Shown here piece after piece: positions 6,736-8,731 of a stretch of DNA of 8,731 nt. Position numbers and translations under genes: made by a program. The DNA is from JADFRG01 sp964590515 (GTDB taxonomy: Bacteria; Chloroflexota; Anaerolineae; Anaerolineales; E44-bin32). Numbering within the stretch: the stretch's first letter is position 1; each line of letters begins with the position of its first letter. The stretch covers positions 1-8,731 of the forward strand of contig CAZPZD010000066.1 in the NCBI GenBank assembly GCA_964590515.1, given 5' to 3'. The notes under the pieces were generated by a model that saw nothing but the letters and a program-made list of their open reading frames with translations, had not been told where the DNA came from and searched no databases.

Positions 6736-7689
6736 TCACCCGCTCCCTGGCAACAATCCGTTCGGATCGATGCCAACCGCTCGAAGCACGGCACCCACCT
6801 CCTCCTGCGTCGGCACGTTTCGGCCGGTGCCCCGCTTTTGGACCTTGGCCGCTCCGGCCGCGTTTGCCAAGCGGACGAGGGAAGTCAAGTCAAGCCCGCG
6901 CAGCCAGGCGTAGATGACAGCCCCGGCGACGCTGTCGCCAGCCCCCGTGGCATCGACCAGCGGGACGGGAATACCCGGAAGCTCAACGGTTTCCTCTCCT
7001 TTGCGGGCCAGACACCCATTTGCTCCAAGTTTCACAATCACCAGCTCGGGTCCCATCTGTCCCAGGGCGTTGAGCGAGTCGCGGGGCGATTCGATCCCGG
7101 TCAGGCGGCGGGCCTCTTCGCCGTTGAGCAGCAAGACCTGGGTGGCACCGATCGCCTCCCGATGCCAGCCGTTTTCGAGGGCAGGATTCCCAGGGCCGGG
7201 ATCGAAAAACGTGGGAACGCCTTGGTGCCCGGCCCGCTGGAGGAGATCCACCCGCATCCGGGCTGCACCGGCATGCTCCGCCCATCCGTCGGTGAATACG
7301 GCCTGGGCTGACTCGATCGCCGGCTCCCAGCTGCTCAGCAGCGTCCCCAAACTCAGGGATCCAGAAAATCCGAGGTAGGCCGGATCGCCGGCCTCATCCA
7401 CCAGGACTCCTGCCAGCGGCGTACGGGCTCCGGAGGTGACCGCCAGTTGTCGGACATCGATGCCCTCCGCCGCCAAGCCCCGCCGCACGATCCTCCCGAA
7501 TTCGTCATCGCCAATTTCACCCAGGCAGGTCACTTCGAGGCCGAATCGGCGGCATGCGATCGCGACGTTGCCGGCGCCTCCAGGGCCAAGCTCCACGAAC
7601 GGGGACTTTTGCATCTCACCGGCCCGGAGCGGAAAGTGTTCCAACCGGAGCGAGAGGTCCACGAGCAGATCCCCGAAGACGATGATCAT
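6736..7689 (-). CDS. PfkB/ribokinase-family carbohydrate or nucleoside kinase
   Basis: A cytoplasmic kinase of the family that transfers the ATP gamma-phosphate to a hydroxymethyl group of a sugar, nucleoside or vitamin precursor. The 317-residue length is typical. It begins IIVFGDLLVDLS, the usual first strand with an acidic substrate contact. Signature 1 is seen as GPGGAGNVAIACRRFG (35-50), and signature 2 as DATGAGDSVAGAV (246-258), with D252 the expected catalytic base and the GAGD anion hole intact. FDPGPGNP (162-169) and NGEEARRLTG (189-198) are also typical. The ATG at 7689 overlaps the upstream ATPase stop as ATGA, and GGAG at 7697-7700 is 7 bases before it. Its position as last gene in an operon with ECF-type ATPases suggests it phosphorylates the imported compound. 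The substrate cannot be read from the sequence: ribose, fructose, adenosine, pyridoxal and others all remain possible. Confidence 0.92.
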   Translation of the reverse strand: MIIVFGDLLVDLSLRLEHFPLRAGEMQKSPFVELGPGGAGNVAIACRRFGLEVTCLGEIGDDEFGRIVRRGLAAEGIDVRQLAVTSGARTPLAGVLVDEAGDPAYLGFSGSLSLGTLLSSWEPAIESAQAVFTDGWAEHAGAARMRVDLLQRAGHQGVPTFFDPGPGNPALENGWHREAIGATQVLLLNGEEARRLTGIESPRDSLNALGQMGPELVIVKLGANGCLARKGEETVELPGIPVPLVDATGAGDSVAGAVIYAWLRGLDLTSLVRLANAAGAAKVQKRGTGRNVPTQEEVGAVLRAVGIDPNGLLPGSG

Positions 7690-8507
7690 TCTCCATCTCC
7701 GCGGGCACGGATCGCCGACCAGACGTCAACGAATCCTTCTACTTCCCAAGGAAGCGCCGGCAGCTCCAACGCCCGAGCGAGGCGGACCAATTGGGGTCCA
7801 TCCACCCGGGCCCGTTCAAGCAGGTCGGGTCGTGAGAACACCCGGTCCGGCTGATCATCGATCAGAATCTTCCCCGCCGCGAAGACTACCACCCGTTCCA
7901 CCCGGTCGGCGCAGAACTCGATGTCGTGCGAGATCAGGATCACGGTTCGGTGGCGTTCTCGGAGCGATTCGAGCACTCGGGTTAATCGGTCGATGCCACG
8001 CGAGTCTTGCCCGGTGGTGGGTTCGTCCAGGATCAGGATCGAAGTAGCCATGGCGAGCACTGAGGCGAGGCCAAGGTCTCGGCGCTGCGCCGGCCGCAGG
8101 TCATATGGGTGGTCCTGAGCCCGCTCCATCAGCCCAAGCGTCTCCAACGCTTCCTCCGCCGCTTCTCGCACTTCCGCCGGGGGCTTCCCGAGGTTGCGAG
8201 GGCCGAATGCCACTTCCTCCCACAGGGTTCGGGCAAAGAGTTGTTCGTCTGGGTTCTGGAATACATAACCGACCCGTGCTGCGAATTCGGAAACCGGATG
8301 GTCTCGAGTGTCCCAGCCTCCTACCATTACGCGGCCTTGCTGAGGCCGGAGCAGCCCGTTCAGGTGGCGAGCCAGGGTGGACTTCCCCGCGCCGTTGGCC
8401 CCGATCCACCCGATCTGCTGGCCGGCGGGAATATCCAGCCGGACCTGATCCAACGCGCGGGTCCCACTTGGATACTGATACGAGACTCCCTCCACCGCGA
8501 CGTTCAC
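7686..8507 (-). CDS. ECF/CbiO-type ABC transporter ATP-binding protein with altered signature motif
   Basis: This is an energy-coupling-factor ATPase (EcfA/CbiO class), which powers uptake of vitamins or metal ions together with a transmembrane EcfT and a substrate-specific S component. The 273 residues contain Walker A GANGAGKST (36-44), the Q-loop in VFQNPDEQLF (Q84) typical of this class, VAFGPRNLG (99-107), Walker B ILILDEPTTGQD (157-168; E162 the catalytic glutamate) and the H-loop SHD (H194). The signature expected as LSGGQ reads LRPAQ (137-141), so the conserved serine and both glycines are lost; the codons confirm this and the frame is intact. The start is GTG at 8507, overlapping the preceding ATPase stop as GTGA. 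Its own ribosome site is poor, so translational coupling is likely. The most probable arrangement is a heterodimer with the upstream paralogue. No EcfT or S component lies in the window. Confidence 0.92.
   Translation of the reverse strand: MNVAVEGVSYQYPSGTRALDQVRLDIPAGQQIGWIGANGAGKSTLARHLNGLLRPQQGRVMVGGWDTRDHPVSEFAARVGYVFQNPDEQLFARTLWEEVAFGPRNLGKPPAEVREAAEEALETLGLMERAQDHPYDLRPAQRRDLGLASVLAMATSILILDEPTTGQDSRGIDRLTRVLESLRERHRTVILISHDIEFCADRVERVVVFAAGKILIDDQPDRVFSRPDLLERARVDGPQLVRLARALELPALPWEVEGFVDVWSAIRARGDGE
7697..7700 (-). promoter_or_regulatory. Ribosome binding site of the PfkB kinase gene
   Basis: GGAG on the minus strand lies 7 bases before the ATG at 7689, inside the end of the ATPase gene. 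With the ATGA overlap it supports this start and coupled translation. Confidence 0.6.
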
Positions 8508-8731
8508 TCGAAAAACTCGGCGGCCTGCTCCAACGTGGCCGGAAGGAGATCGGGCTGTGAAATCAAGTGTCGGGCAATGGCCGCCTCGGCCGCCAGAGTG
8601 TACTGGGTTCGGCGCACTCCCAGCCGATCGAGACTCTGGGCAGTGAGGACCTCTCTTGCCGGCCCGTCGGCAACGACTCTGCCTTCATCTAGGACGATCG
8701 CCCGGTCGGCATGCGCCGCCATCCACTCCAA
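8504..8731 (-). CDS. ECF/CbiO-type ABC transporter ATP-binding protein, C-terminal fragment (5' end outside window)
   Basis: Only the last 76 codons are visible; the frame is open to the right edge. The first codon in the window, TTG at 8731, is most likely an internal leucine in the H-loop region (LEWMAAHADRAIVLDEG). That stretch is followed by RVVADGPAREVL, the normal continuation after the H-loop in EcfA/CbiO ATPases, and by a helical C-terminal tail ending EFFE. Walker A, signature and Walker B lie outside the window, so activity cannot be judged. It overlaps the next ATPase gene by 4 bases, consistent with an EcfA1/EcfA2-like pair made in equal amounts. Confidence 0.82.
   Translation of the reverse strand: MEWMAAHADRAIVLDEGRVVADGPAREVLTAQSLDRLGVRRTQYTLAAEAAIARHLISQPDLLPATLEQAAEFFE

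Noticed and set aside
7436..8047. 203-codon plus-strand frame spanning the kinase-ATPase junction
   Set aside because: It is antisense to two well-supported coupled genes, and its Pro/Arg/Ser-rich product looks like a reading-frame artefact.

Overview
This is a GC-rich bacterial chromosomal window that looks like ordinary housekeeping and transport DNA. It is packed with genes, starts often at GTG or TTG, and joins genes through 4-base stop/start overlaps. There is no IS element, integrase, CRISPR array, tRNA or rRNA. Two lipoproteins with lipobox cysteines show a cell that lipidates exported proteins. The style of the FolC, Mfd and transporter proteins recalls Chloroflexota (Anaerolineae-like), but that is an impression from family resemblance and was not tested.

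Layout. (1) Bases 1-2291, plus strand: the C-terminal two thirds of the transcription-repair coupling factor Mfd, cut by the left edge. (2) Bases 2308-4565, minus strand: folC (folylpolyglutamate/dihydrofolate synthase) followed by an SH3b-like lipoprotein of unknown role that overlaps or abuts the folC stop. This pair converges on mfd with only 16 bases between the stops. (3) Bases 4588-6702, plus strand: a self-contained two-gene unit for a polar amino acid ABC importer (permease, then substrate-binding lipoprotein). It has a plausible promoter in front and a strong hairpin terminator behind, and no ATPase gene. (4) Bases 6736-8731, minus strand: an operon running in from the right edge, made of the tail of one ECF/CbiO-type ATPase, a complete second ECF/CbiO-type ATPase, and a PfkB-family kinase. 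Both junctions are 4-base overlaps.

How the genes work together. The strongest functional link is in block 4: two paralogous ECF-type ATPases translationally coupled to a small-molecule kinase suggest uptake plus phosphorylation of a vitamin, nucleoside or sugar. The complete ATPase has an ABC signature motif changed from LSGGQ to LRPAQ, which suggests an asymmetric ATPase pair. In block 3 the importer needs an ATPase encoded elsewhere, because both flanks are opposite-strand genes. The permease/binding-protein gap (5523-5658) holds a perfect ribosome-binding-like sequence that can fold into a hairpin, a TTGACA box, and a 27-codon frame whose stop overlaps the binding-protein start.

No stretch over 300 bases lacks a gene; the longest gap is 219 bases (6517-6735). 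I did not find an exotic defence or mobile system here, and the findings are modest.
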